DNA from: JAKLQR01 sp963753165
GTDB lineage: Bacteria; Nitrospirota; Thermodesulfovibrionia; Thermodesulfovibrionales; SM23-35
Length of the DNA stretch: 64,000 nt
Reading direction: 5' to 3'
Assembly: GCA_963753165.1 (NCBI GenBank)
Contig: CAVWBP010000003.1
Location: 1 to 64,000, forward strand
The position numbers and the translations under genes are program-made. Each line of letters begins with the position of its first letter. The stretch's first letter is position 1. A model generated the notes under the pieces. That model saw nothing but the letters and a program-made list of their open reading frames with translations, did no database searches and was not told the origin of the DNA. Shown here piece by piece: positions 44,056 through 54,636 of this stretch.

Positions 44056-47000
44056 ATGAATACCTTTTCAACGAAAAAATTCGCATACTTGCTGATGATT
44101 TCTCTGATTGCTCTTGCCGGTATGCTTTCACATGAGTATGCGCTGGCGTTTACCGTGAATGTTATTGGATGTGACCAGAACAATAACTGCACTCTACCGG
44201 TGAACGGTTTCAAGTGGGTTCTTGAGGAGGACAACACAAATCAGAAGCCTCCGGGAATCCGGGTGCATGACAGTTTAGGGGTAGACATTCACAAAAGCCA
44301 TGCGCCTGCTTGTCAATAAAGGCACATCGAATACAAATAGCGTAAATGTTACCCAGGATATCAACGGAAGAGCCCTTGATGCCGCTAAAAAATATTTCAT
44401 ATCCGTGCTGCCAAGCAATGGGTTTACAATGGGAGGAGCAAACATACAGTCGGTGAGCGGCAACGTGACGCTGAAGGTCCACCAGTTGCCAATACCCACA
44501 GCCCAGATATCCGTTTTTGTCTTTGAGGATCACAATACAATAAATAATGTGTTTGATGCGGGTGAAAGGGTACTCTCAGGATTCACAGTCAAGGTATTCG
44601 ACTTCGGAGGCCCCGTCTCTGATGACGCGTTCGGAAACCCGCTTGGAACGACATATAATCCTGACGGTTCGGTCAACACTATCGGGACCGGCGCGGTTAT
44701 AACAGATGCCAATGGTGAAGCGTACATCAGAAACCTGCCGCCCGGAAAATATGGTATAAGGGCGGTACCACCTGTTGGAACGAACTGGATTCAAACTGCA
44801 ACAATAGAAGGGACGCCAACTGTCGATGCATGGGTAAAAGCCAATGAACCTCCGAAATTTTTTGAAGGGTTCGGGACCGGATTTTTCCATGTTTTCATCG
44901 GATTTGTTGATCCGAATGGATTGCCCTGGGTTGGAAGCGGACCGGGCGGTAGCACAGTTTCGGGGCGGAATGTCTTCAACCATTTTTCCCGCCCACCGAC
45001 ACTACAGGGTTTTTTCCCCGGACCACCCGTGTCTGAATGCTGGATCGGGCTGAATGATATTGTCACACAGACAGGCCTCATTGCAGTCCCGTGCAATGCA
45101 GATAGTTATTTCACGATTCCAGGAGTACCGCCGGGTACCTATCAACTGGTAACATGGGACAGACCGCTTGACGCACTCTTTGGATTTAATACGGTTACTG
45201 TTCAGGATACGGACATCGATCTCGGCAATGTTCTTTCATTCCGCTGGTTTGGTACTTTGACAGGTACTATATTCCAGGATAATAACCAGAATGGGTTCAG
45301 GGACTGTTATACCTCAACCTGTGATGTTTGCGTTACAGAATTTTGTGACGATCCGGCCCTCGATGATGAAGTGGGAATAGAGAACCAGGCCGTCAATATT
45401 CGTTTCAGGGATGGTTCGATTTACCAGGCTACTGTTACCGATCCATGCGGTGAATACGGTTTAACGGAAGTGTTTCCTTTCTTTAAATGGCTTGTAACAG
45501 AGGTGGATTTTGCACGGTTGAAGGCGACAGGAATGACTACTGCAATCGATTACGGAGGACAGATTCCACCTGCAAGTCCTTTTCCCAATGCCTGGCTCAT
45601 GCCGTCTTTCGATGTGCTGAATCCGCAGCCTCAGGCTGCGATCAATCCTAATACAGGAAATAATCTCTCCCGGACAGAAACAGGTCCTGTTCTGACACAG
45701 GCAATGCATCTCTTTCTGAATCAGACGAATGTTATAGATTGGGGAAAGACGAATTACGGACCGGAGGAAAATGGCGGCATATCGGGTATTGTCTATTATG
45801 CTGTTACGAGGGCTGAAAATGATCCTTCGCAGGCAGCTGTAGCGAACCCTGGGAGCCCGGAATACCGAGGGTTCAGGTCAATCTCTATATAGATACTGAC
45901 TCTGACGGTATCATTGATGATTTAAACGGAGACGGTATTCGTAACAAGAGCAGATGTAGATAATTATCCTTTTGGCAACTTCCCCGGTCCTGAAGATATA
46001 GACAGGAACCTGAATTTTCAATTTAACGCAGGCGATGCAATTAATGTTGCAACGACGGATAGCTGGGATGACAATCTTCCCTCAGGATGCATCCAGAATC
46101 TGCCGGTTATAAACGGTATAACGGTAAATGAATGTTTTGATAATTTCGGCACCTGGAACCAGGTGCGCCCGGGACTTTTTGACGGTGGATATGCTTTCAC
46201 TTCATATTTCCCCGGCGGCGTTGATTCAGGAAGTACTGAAGTCGATGGCCTTCCTACCGGACACTATATTGTAGAAGCTGTTACCCCTCCGGGATATGAA
46301 ATTGCTAAAAGAAGAAGACAAGAACGTTGATTTTGGAGAAACTTATGTCCCGGCTGCGCTGCTGCCGCCTTGCGTAGGAGACCTTCATCCTGTGCCGCAG
46401 TATCTGTCTCTGTTCCCGAATGAACTTATCGAGGTGGTTGGATGGTTTCCGGGGATGCAGACAAACCTCTGTGACCGAAAAATGGGTTCTTGTAGACGAA
46501 GGTCAGAATACCGCAGCAGATTTTTTCTTCTTTACCGATGTTCCCAAGGCTGCCACGGAATGTCGGATTTGTGAACAACGACCTCTCTGCAGAATTCGAT
46601 CCGAACAGTCCTATTTTCGGTGAGAAATCAGCGCCTGCATGGATTCCGATTTCATATCAGGACTGGCAGGGGAACGAAGTGGTCAGGGTATATTCAGATG
46701 AATTTGGAACTTACAATGCCATGTTACCGTCTACCTATACAATGAATATAGCAGCTCCATCAGGTGTTTCACCGAATGTCATAACTATTGTGTTGAATCA
46801 TCCGTTCCTGCCCAATGGTACAGTTGACCCGTATTATGACCCGCAATATGCTATAGCACCGTGGACATTCCAATTCATGCCGGGCACGACATCATATACG
46901 GACACACCGAATGTTCCCATAGCTGCATTTGTAGGGTTTCCGAAGGGGGGAACAGATATGGAGCCTCCTGCAGGAACACCGGTAATTTCGAAGGTTGTCG

Positions 47001-50000
47001 GGCCTGAAGGGGGACCGCTTGTCTGTGCGAACACCAGAAGCTCTATCACTATAACTTCTGCAGGGTCCGTACAGGTACCGAACCCTGATTATGATCCGAC
47101 AGTGCGCGGGAAGCCCTGCGCTGATTACACGGGACTATGGCTTCGGCACAATCAGAGGGGTCGTGAGGGTTGGAGGACAGGCGCTTTCTGTCAATAGCTG
47201 GTCAAATTCGACAATCCGGGCAACAGTTCCAACCGGCACTCAGACGGGACAGTTAATGGTAATCCGTGGCAACAATATGGTTTCGTCGGAAATAGGTGTT
47301 ACACTCCATGTTGTTAACTGTGGCACTGTTGTCCGGCGCCACGTATCAAGCGGACAGTCCATACAGACAGCAATTGATGCCTCATCACCCGGCGATATTG
47401 TTCTCGTGAACCCTGGAACCTACCATGAGAACGTGATTCTTTACAAGAAGGTAATATTGCAGGGTTCCGGAGCAGGAGCTTCGATTAATGATCCGAATGC
47501 AACCATTATCTATGCGAACCCAAGCCCACAGGACAAACTGGCGGCATGGCATACCAAGATTAATGCCATACGCGGAAATGACCCGTTCCTTGCGAACGAA
47601 GCCCCTGGTGTAATGGTGTTCGGAGATGTGCCCGGTTCGGGATTTGTGCTGGATCCTGCTCCTGCATCAAAGCCTCTTGTTGACGGATTTATGATTTTTG
47701 GAGCAGTTCAGGGTGGCGGAGTTTGTGCATATAACCAGTCGCACCATCTTGTGATAAGCAACAACAGGATTAGGGCTAATCAGGGAAGCTATGGCGGAGG
47801 TATAACCTTAGGGCAGCCTGATATTGGAACAGGCGTTTTGAGCAATGGAAACATTACCATCCAATATAACAGGATTTCCGGCAATGGCGGTGTGTTCGGA
47901 GCCGGTGGGATTGATATTACAAACGGCAGTGACAATTACCGCGTCATGAGGAATATCATCATCGGAAATCTCTCGCGCTGGAACGGAGGTGGCATTGCAC
48001 ATGATGGTTTCAGCAATAATGGTAGTATTGCCAACAACCAGATAACATTCAATGAGGTCTTTTTCGGTGCGGCAGTTGGTGGCGACGGAGGCGGTATCTA
48101 TATCGGAGGGGAGCTCGCAAATGGTGCAGCGCCTGGAGCTCTCGGAGAGGGTGCAGGAAATGTGACGGTGAATGCCAACCTGATTCAGGGCAACCTCGCA
48201 GGTTCCGGCAACGGTGGTGGTATAAGGGTGCAGTGGTTTAACGGACAGGATGTCAACACAACACCCTATTCTCTGAACATTTTCAATAATATGATCGTGA
48301 ACAATGTGGCAGGACTGGCAGGCGGAGCAATAGCGTTGCAGGATGTATCTCAGGGCAACATTATCAACAACACTATTGCACACAACGACAGTACGGCGAC
48401 TGCTGCAAATGCATTTCCTGCAGGGAGTCTCGATTCAACTCCGCAAGGTGCGGGGATCGTGTCGTCAGCTCATAGCGGAGCTCTGGCTGATGCGACAGGA
48501 CAAATGTATTCTAACCCCGTCCTCAGGAACAATATACTCTGGCAAAACCGTTCTTTCTATAATGAGCACACTTTGAACGCTGGAGCCGGGGGACTGGCGC
48601 CAAATCCGGCAATGCCTGTATGGGATCTGCAGGTGAGTGGAGTGGCGGGATTGTTAAATCCGCAGAACTGTATTCTCAGTGACTTAACCGGATATGGTCC
48701 TTCAAATATTTCGGCAAATCCGGGTATTCCTGGGCGGATATCTGAATCAGCTATTTTCCTCAACGGTGCTGGATGAAGCCGGGAATGCAATAACTGTCAG
48801 ATTCACTCCTGTAAAACCGTCTGGCAACTACCATATCAGTATAGGTTCCCCTGCAATCGATTTGGGAACCGGGCCGCTTGCTTTTGCGGAGTTGGCTTAT
48901 GGATTTTGACGGCCAGGCACGTCCAAATCCCGGAGGTGGAATAGACAGTGGTGCCGATGAATTTTATTTGATGGCCAATTATGTCAATCTCCGGCAGCGT
49001 GAGGACACCTGTAGGTCTGCCGATAGCAGGCGTCACCATAACCCTAAGCGGAGCTGCCAATGTAACGACTACAACGGATACATCAGGGAATTACAGCTTT
49101 GCAGGTCTGGCAAACGGTGCATATACGGTGACGCCGGCTTTTGCAGGGTATGTATTCACACCGACGAACAGGGCGGTAACGATAAGCGGGGCGAATATAA
49201 CAGGCCAGAACTTCACCGGCACACCTCACTGCAGTAACCTATACGATTTCCGGTGCTGTTGCAACCGTCTGGCGGTACGCCGATAGCAGGGGTCACCGTG
49301 ACACTGACAGGCGCTGCAAATGCGACGACTACGACAAATGCATCAGGGAATTACAGCTTTGCAGGTCTGGCAAACGGTGCATATACGGTGACGCCGGCTT
49401 TTGCAGGGTATGTATTCACACCGACGAACAGGGCGGTAACGATAAGCGGGGCGAATATAACAGGCCAGAACTTCACCGGCACACCTACTGCAGTAACCTA
49501 TACGATTTCCGGTGCTGTTGCAACCGCTGGCGGTACGCCGATAGCAGGGGTCACCGTGACACTGACAGGCGCTGCAAATGCGACGACTACGACAAATGCA
49601 ACAGGGAATTACAGCTTTGCAGGTCTGGCAAACGGTGCATATACGGTGACGCCGGCTTTTGCAGGGTATGTATTCACACCGACGAACAGGGCGGTAACGA
49701 TAAGCGGGGCGAATATAACAGGCCAGAACTTCACCGGCACACCCACTGCAGGTGTTTACAGTATATCGGGCAGAGTGAAGGACTCCAGAGGCAGGAGTAT
49801 CGCGGGTATCACTATTACGCTTGCGGGCATTGTAAATCGAACTGCTATTACCGATACGAATGGAAATTACGCATTCACCGGACTGGCACCTGGTAGTTAT
49901 GTTGTGACTCCAAGCATGACGGGGTTAGCATTCTCTCCTGTGAGCAGAAATATAACAATAACCAATGCCAGTTTTACAGGCCAGGACTTTGAAGGAAGGA

Positions 50001-50014
50001 TATCGGCTTTCTAA
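44056..50014 (+). CDS. giant secreted multidomain protein (SdrD-like, beta-helix, carboxypeptidase-regulatory repeats), about twelve frameshifts
   Basis: If frames are joined, about 1,980 residues. Signal peptide (LLMISLIALAGMLSHEYALA), then FTVNVIGCDQNNNC...FKWVLEEDNT. SdrD_B-like blocks follow (VFEDHNTINNVFDAGERVLSG, GTIFQDNNQNGFRD with CYTSTCDVC). Next come an IPT-like segment (TRDYGFGTIRGVVRVGG), a parallel beta-helix with repeated NN.I..N and GGGI turns (about 47,350-48,770), and three 86-residue carboxypeptidase-regulatory repeats ending TGQDFEGRISAF. Single-base breaks lie near 44311, 45872, 45944, 46305, 46487, 46562, 47140, 48737, 48890, 48983, 49227 and 49268. Last gene of the oxidase cluster, closed by a terminator. 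Probably a surface scaffold or adhesin holding the oxidases. Confidence 0.75.
48981..49755 (+). repeat. tandem 258-bp coding repeats
   Basis: Three adjacent copies, the second and third nearly identical. Copies 1/2 and 2/3 differ by single inserted bases at 49227 (CTCACTG against CTACTG) and 49268 (CCGTCTGG against CCGCTGG), each of which breaks the frame. Confidence 0.9.
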
Positions 50015-50039
50015 GAGAAAACGTTTCGCGTAGTCCATG

Positions 50040-50073
50040 AGAAGCCCAGGATTTCCTGGGCTTCTTCTTTTGT
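50040..50073 (+). terminator. intrinsic terminator
   Basis: AGAAGCCCAGGA (50040-50051) pairs perfectly with TCCTGGGCTTCT (50054-50065) around TT and is followed by TCTTTTGTT. It closes the oxidase cluster. Confidence 0.92.
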
Positions 50074-50098
50074 TATAAAAACGCACTGCATTCGATTC

Positions 50099-50107
50099 TG
50101 CTATAAT
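50099..50107 (+). promoter_or_regulatory. extended -10 promoter of etfBA
   Basis: TGC-TATAAT lies 34 bases before ATG 50142, leaving a leader of about 28 bases that includes the ribosome site GAGGAGA. No good -35 hexamer is seen. Confidence 0.55.
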
Positions 50108-50141
50108 AAAAAACTTTGTTGCACAGAGGAGAATCATTTCA

Positions 50142-50924
50142 ATGAAAATAGTCGTCTGTATCAAGCAAGTTCCTGATACCGCTGAAGTGAAAATCAATCC
50201 TGAAACAGGAACATTAATCCGGGAGGGTGTGCCGAGCATTATCAACCCTTTCGACCTTCATGCTCTTGAGGCCGGATTGCAGATAAAGGAAAAAGCCGGA
50301 GGCACAGTCACGGTCCTCACCATGGGTCCGCCACAGGCGGAAACAGCACTCAGGGAGGCCGTTGCCATGGGCGCTGACGAGGCAGTCCTCCTTTCGGACA
50401 GGGCATTTGCAGGCTCGGATACCTGGGCCACTTCATATACCCTGTCGAAAGCGATACAAAAACTTGGAGCTGACATCATCATCTGCGGAAAGCAGGCAAT
50501 AGACGGCGATACCGCGCAGGTCGGCCCTGAAACTGCCGAATTTCTGAATATCCCGCACATCTCTTATGTAAGGAAGATTGAAGCGGTTGCTCCGGATGCA
50601 ATAAAGGTGCAGAGGATGATGGATGAAGGGTATGACCTGGTAGAATCATCGACCCCCGTACTCTTCACTGTTGTGAAAGAACTGAACGAACCCCGGTTGC
50701 CTTCCCTGAAAGGAAAAATGACCGCAAAGAAGGCAGAGATAAAAAAATGGGGGATATCTGACATTCAGGCGGACGAAAATGACGTAGGGCTGAAGGGTTC
50801 ACCGACACAGGTGAAGAATATATTTACTCCTGAGGCAAGGAGTGACAGAAAAATGCTGGAAGGAACTCCGGATGAACAGGTTGAAGCATTGCTTCAGGAA
50901 CTCAGGGGGCTAAAATGTCTGTAA
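50142..50924 (+). CDS. etfB: electron transfer flavoprotein beta subunit
   Basis: 260 residues. The start MKIVVCIKQVPDTAEVKI and NPFDLHALEAGLQIKEK are diagnostic of EtfB, as is the loop CGKQAIDGDTAQVGPETAEFL, which contacts AMP or the second FAD. EtfAB moves electrons between acyl-CoA or hydroxy-acid dehydrogenases and the quinone pool or ferredoxin. The etfA start overlaps its 3' end by ten bases. No dehydrogenase partner is adjacent. Confidence 0.96.
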   Translation: MKIVVCIKQVPDTAEVKINPETGTLIREGVPSIINPFDLHALEAGLQIKEKAGGTVTVLTMGPPQAETALREAVAMGADEAVLLSDRAFAGSDTWATSYTLSKAIQKLGADIIICGKQAIDGDTAQVGPETAEFLNIPHISYVRKIEAVAPDAIKVQRMMDEGYDLVESSTPVLFTVVKELNEPRLPSLKGKMTAKKAEIKKWGISDIQADENDVGLKGSPTQVKNIFTPEARSDRKMLEGTPDEQVEALLQELRGLKCL

Positions 50925-52108
50925 TCGTAAATCCCGAAAAGTGCCAGGGGTGTGAAGAGTGCCTTTCCTCATGTCCCTTTGAGGCCATAGTCATGAAGGA
51001 AGGAAAGGCATACATTAATGAATACTGCCAGTCATGTATGGCCTGTATCAGCGTATGCCCTGAAGGTGCGATCATGGAAGTCGAGAGCGAGAAAACCGGA
51101 GGCGCAGATACCGGAGCGTATAAAGGAGTATGGATTTTTGCCGAGCAGAGGGGAGGGAAGGTGGCGTCAGTTGCATATGAACTCCTCGGTATCGGAAGGA
51201 CCCTTGCTGACGACAGGAATACCGGCCTTTCGGCAATACTTTTTGGCGCATCCGATGCAGCAGCGCAGGAACTGATCAGATGGGGAGCCGATACGGTTTA
51301 TCTCGGAAAGCATGAGCTTCTGGAGAGTTTCAATGATGAGCCATATGCTCAATTGCTGTCTTCTCTGATAAAAGAACACAACCCGGAGATTGTCCTCGCA
51401 GGCGCAACCCCAATCGGCAGATCATTTCTCCCCCGGGTGGCGGCGCGTCTGAGAACAGGATTGACCGCTGATTGTACCTCTCTTGAAATTGATAAAGAGA
51501 CCGGAAACCTTCTTCAGGTCAGACCTGCTTTCGGCGGTAACATCATGGCTACGATCCTCTGTCCCCATACCAGGCCGCAAATGTCGACCGTAAGGCCAAG
51601 GGTCATGAAACGCGGTCAATATAACGCTGAGAGAAGCGGAGAGATCAGAGAGGTCAAAACAGAAGGGCTTGCGTCGCGGACTAAAGTGCTTGAGACGGTA
51701 AAGGAGGTTTCGGATATAACCGTGAACCTGCAGGAAGCCGATATTATTGTCTCGGGAGGGAGAGGCCTTGGAGACCCGAAAGGGTTTAAGCTCATAGAGG
51801 AACTTGCCGAATTATTCGGAGGAGCTGTCGGTTCCTCGAGGGCTGCGGTTGATTCCGGATGGATACCTTACCGGCATCAGGTCGGACAGACAGGGAAGAC
51901 AGTCTGTCCGAAAATATATATCGCGTGCGGAATATCCGGCGCGGTGCAGCACCTTGTCGGCATGCAGTCGTCAGACATCATCATCGCAATCAACAAGAAC
52001 CCCGAAGCGCCGATATTCAATGTAGCTACATACGGGATAGTAGGGGATCTCCATGAAATAGTGCCTTTGCTCATAAAGAAGATCAGGGAGACGAAAGGGG
52101 GACAGTAG
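50915..52108 (+). CDS. etfA: electron transfer flavoprotein alpha subunit with N-terminal ferredoxin domain
   Basis: 397 residues. The first 65 form a 2x[4Fe-4S] ferredoxin (CQGCEECLSSCPFEAI and CQSCMACISVCPEGAI), an extension typical of anaerobe EtfA proteins. The core follows, with VWIFAEQRGGKVASVAYELLG, and the C-terminal FAD-binding segment GSSRAAVDSGWIPYRHQVGQTGKTVCP...YIACGISGAVQHLVGMQ. The ferredoxin suggests low-potential electron exchange, possibly with lactate or acyl-CoA oxidation; the ldh at 6.9 kb is not of the EtfAB-linked type. Confidence 0.96.
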   Translation: MSVIVNPEKCQGCEECLSSCPFEAIVMKEGKAYINEYCQSCMACISVCPEGAIMEVESEKTGGADTGAYKGVWIFAEQRGGKVASVAYELLGIGRTLADDRNTGLSAILFGASDAAAQELIRWGADTVYLGKHELLESFNDEPYAQLLSSLIKEHNPEIVLAGATPIGRSFLPRVAARLRTGLTADCTSLEIDKETGNLLQVRPAFGGNIMATILCPHTRPQMSTVRPRVMKRGQYNAERSGEIREVKTEGLASRTKVLETVKEVSDITVNLQEADIIVSGGRGLGDPKGFKLIEELAELFGGAVGSSRAAVDSGWIPYRHQVGQTGKTVCPKIYIACGISGAVQHLVGMQSSDIIIAINKNPEAPIFNVATYGIVGDLHEIVPLLIKKIRETKGGQ

Positions 52109-52125
52109 AACCTGTCTCACGCGTG

Positions 52126-52154
52126 TTGACTGCACAAATCATTCTCTTTATATT
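52126..52154 (+). promoter_or_regulatory. sigma-70 promoter of the fabD-xer-hslVU group
   Basis: TTGACT (52126-52131), 17-base spacer, TATATT (52149-52154). It is the only good promoter between etfA and fabD. Confidence 0.6.
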
Positions 52155-52251
52155 TATAGCTTTGTCCTTAGAGTTCATGTACTATTCCCTGTGATCTTGC
52201 GATATTTTGTTGCGGCTTTAGGTTATTGTAAAATGAGAGGTGTTTGATATC

Positions 52252-53178
52252 ATGAACATATGTTTTGTATTTCCGGGGCAGGGGTCTCAGCATGTAGGGA
52301 TGGGAAAGGAAATCCACGACACTTTCAGTGTTGCAAGGGAGACTTTCGAACAGGCTTCTGAGGCGCTGCATTATGATGTCGCAGGACTTTGCTTCAGCGG
52401 GCCTGCTGAAGAACTGAACAAGACCTTCAGGACGCAGCCATGCATACTCACCGTGAGCATTGCAATCCACAGGGTGCTCGCATTAAAAGGCGTCAGGCCT
52501 GCTGTAGTTGCAGGGCACAGCCTCGGTGAATATTCTGCGCTGGTTGCAGCAGAGGTCATGACCTTCACTGACGCGGTGAAAGTAACTGAAAGGAGAGGGC
52601 AGTTCATGCAGGATGCCGTCCCCGCAGGAAAAGGCCTTATGGCTGCGATACTCGGGATGGATAGAAGCAGTGTGGATGAAATCTGCAGGAATATAGGATC
52701 AGGTTATGTATCGCCTGCAAATTATAACTGCCCTGGGCAGATCGTGATCGCAGGAGAAAAAGGTGCGGTGGAGGAAGCGATAGAAGAGTGCAAATCATCC
52801 GGTGCAAAAAGGGCAGTAGCGCTTTCGGTCAGCGTGCCGTCTCATTGCAGGCTGATGGAAAGCGCATCGAGGAAACTTTCGGACATCCTTGATACAGTAG
52901 AATTGAAAAAACCGGCGATACCATTTGTGAACAATGCAGACGCAGTATTTCTCAATGACAGTTTTGAAATAAAAACCTCTCTCGCGAGACAGTTGAACAG
53001 CCCGCTCTTATGGGAAGACTCGATACGGAAGATTGCGGACTCAGGGGCAACCACATTTATCGAAGTCGGTCCGGGGAAAGTGCTTTCAGGACTGATAAAG
53101 AGGATTCTGCCCGAAGCGGTAATTTACCACGCGGAGGACGGAAAAAGCATTGAAAACACGCTGATGCATATCGGTTAG
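52252..53178 (+). CDS. fabD: malonyl-CoA:ACP transacylase
   Basis: 308 residues. It loads malonate on acyl carrier protein for fatty acid synthesis. It shows the N-terminal FVFPGQGSQHVGMG, the nucleophile Ser in GHSLGEYSAL, the Arg/His pair in ERRGQFMQ and SVPSHCRLM, and the closing EVGPGKVLSGL. ATG 52252 with GAGAGG upstream matches the usual start; GTG 52240 would add four codons. It begins a group of five same-strand genes. The other fab genes are absent here. Confidence 0.95.
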   Translation: MNICFVFPGQGSQHVGMGKEIHDTFSVARETFEQASEALHYDVAGLCFSGPAEELNKTFRTQPCILTVSIAIHRVLALKGVRPAVVAGHSLGEYSALVAAEVMTFTDAVKVTERRGQFMQDAVPAGKGLMAAILGMDRSSVDEICRNIGSGYVSPANYNCPGQIVIAGEKGAVEEAIEECKSSGAKRAVALSVSVPSHCRLMESASRKLSDILDTVELKKPAIPFVNNADAVFLNDSFEIKTSLARQLNSPLLWEDSIRKIADSGATTFIEVGPGKVLSGLIKRILPEAVIYHAEDGKSIENTLMHIG

Positions 53179-53189
53179 CAGGGGACAGA

Positions 53190-54077
53190 GTGCAGGAACA
53201 CATCGACAAATTTCTCCGGTATCTTGAGTTCGAAAAAGGGGTATCGGCACATACGCTGAGGGCATACAGGAAAGACCTCAAAGTTTTTTCCGGGGCTGTC
53301 AACACCGCTCCGGAAAACATAGATGTGATCGATGTCCGGGGTTTTATTGCAGGGCAGATCAAGCAGGGACTGAGCAAGACAACGGTCGGCAGAAGACTTT
53401 CGAGCATCAGGTCTTTTTTTAAATTCCTCTACAGGGAAGGATTTATCAGGTCGAACCCTGCCAAGCTTGTATCAAACCCCAAAATGCAGAAACTGCTTCC
53501 GAGATTTCTCTCTGTTGACGACGTTTTTTCCCTCGTAGAACAACCGGATGGCATCGGTTTTCTCCCTGCACGCGACCGTGCGATTTTGGAACTCCTCTAT
53601 TCCAGCGGTCTCCGGGTCAGTGAATTGTCGGGACTGAACACCGACGAGGTAAATACCAAAGAGCACCTTGTGAAAGTGAAGGGCAAGGGGAAAAAAGAGC
53701 GGATCGTACCGGTCGGAACAAAGGCAATAGATGTGCTCAAAACGTATCTCATCGAACGCTTCCTCCTGAAAAGCAAGGAGAAGGCGCTGTTTCTGAACAG
53801 ACTCGGCACACGATTGACAGACCGGGGGGTAAGACGTATAGTAGTAAAATATGCCAAACGGATGGCTATGAATACCCGGGTCGGTCCGCATGTCCTGAGG
53901 CATACCTTTGCAAGTCATCTCCTTCAGGGCGGTGCAGACCTCAGGGTTATCCAGGAGCTCCTGGGACATTCTTCACTCTCTACAACACAGAAATATACTC
54001 ATCTCGATATAACGCATTTAATGGATATATATGACAAGGCCCATCCCCTGGCACGCGGGAACGGGAAAAAGAAATGA
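53190..54077 (+). CDS. xerC: tyrosine recombinase XerC/XerD
   Basis: 295 residues. Site-specific recombinase that resolves chromosome dimers at dif. The N-terminal SAM-like core-binding domain (FLRYLEFEKGVSAHTLRAYRKDL) precedes the catalytic domain with Arg in SSGLRVSELSGL, Lys in KVKGKGKKERIVP, HxxR in HVLRHTFASHLL, and HSSLSTTQKYTH with the Tyr nucleophile. GTG start with AGGGGACA before it. Linkage to hslVU supports a chromosomal housekeeping role rather than an integron or phage integrase. XerD is the alternative name; the two are hard to separate. Confidence 0.92.
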   Translation: MQEHIDKFLRYLEFEKGVSAHTLRAYRKDLKVFSGAVNTAPENIDVIDVRGFIAGQIKQGLSKTTVGRRLSSIRSFFKFLYREGFIRSNPAKLVSNPKMQKLLPRFLSVDDVFSLVEQPDGIGFLPARDRAILELLYSSGLRVSELSGLNTDEVNTKEHLVKVKGKGKKERIVPVGTKAIDVLKTYLIERFLLKSKEKALFLNRLGTRLTDRGVRRIVVKYAKRMAMNTRVGPHVLRHTFASHLLQGGADLRVIQELLGHSSLSTTQKYTHLDITHLMDIYDKAHPLARGNGKKK

Positions 54078-54087
54078 GGAGGCATGA

Positions 54088-54636
54088 GTGAATCAAGAAC
54101 GTGTGATAAAAGGGACTACTATCCTGTGCGTGCGACGCAATGGAAAAGTTGCAATCGGCGGAGACGGTCAGGTTACTATGGGCAGCACAGTCCTGAAGCA
54201 CAACGCAAAGAAGATTAGAAAAATGTATAATGAGAAACTCCTCGCAGGGTTCTCAGGGGCCACTGCCGACGCGTTCACTCTGTTCGAAAAGTTTGAGGGC
54301 AAGCTCGAATCCTACAGAGGCAATATCACAAGGGCAGCGGTGGAGCTTGCCAAGGACTGGCGTACGGATAAAATCCTGCGGCGGCTTGAAGCCCTTCTGA
54401 TCGTGGCCGATGCGGAGCATATCTTCATTCTCTCGGGGACAGGGGATGTGATCGAACCGGAAAACGGAATTGCGGCAATAGGGTCCGGAGGACCATATGC
54501 CCAGGCCGCTGCGCGTGCTCTCTCTGAGAACACGGAGTTTGCCGCACAGGAGATAGTAGAAAAAGCGATGAAGATCGCATCGGATATCTGTATTTATACC
54601 AACGAACAAATTCACATAGAGGAGCTCAATGGATAA
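54088..54636 (+). CDS. hslV: ATP-dependent protease subunit HslV
   Basis: 182 residues. The proteasome-like peptidase has its catalytic threonine at the start of TTILCVRRNGKVAIGGDGQVT, exposed after removal of a propeptide of nine residues (MNQERVIKG). The conserved VLKHNAKKIRK and GTGDVIEPE segments are present. GTG start after GAGGCATGA. The stop overlaps hslU by eight bases, ensuring coupled translation of the two-component protease. Confidence 0.97.
   Translation: MNQERVIKGTTILCVRRNGKVAIGGDGQVTMGSTVLKHNAKKIRKMYNEKLLAGFSGATADAFTLFEKFEGKLESYRGNITRAAVELAKDWRTDKILRRLEALLIVADAEHIFILSGTGDVIEPENGIAAIGSGGPYAQAAARALSENTEFAAQEIVEKAMKIASDICIYTNEQIHIEELNG

Noticed and set aside
44056..49300. Programmed ribosomal frameshifting in the giant gene
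   Set aside because: There are about twelve shifts of both signs at unrelated sites, without consistent slippery sequences or pseudoknots; error or decay is simpler.
48981..49755. Regular tandem repeats that could suggest a CRISPR array
   Set aside because: Units are 258 bp, adjacent without spacers, and translate to carboxypeptidase-regulatory domains.
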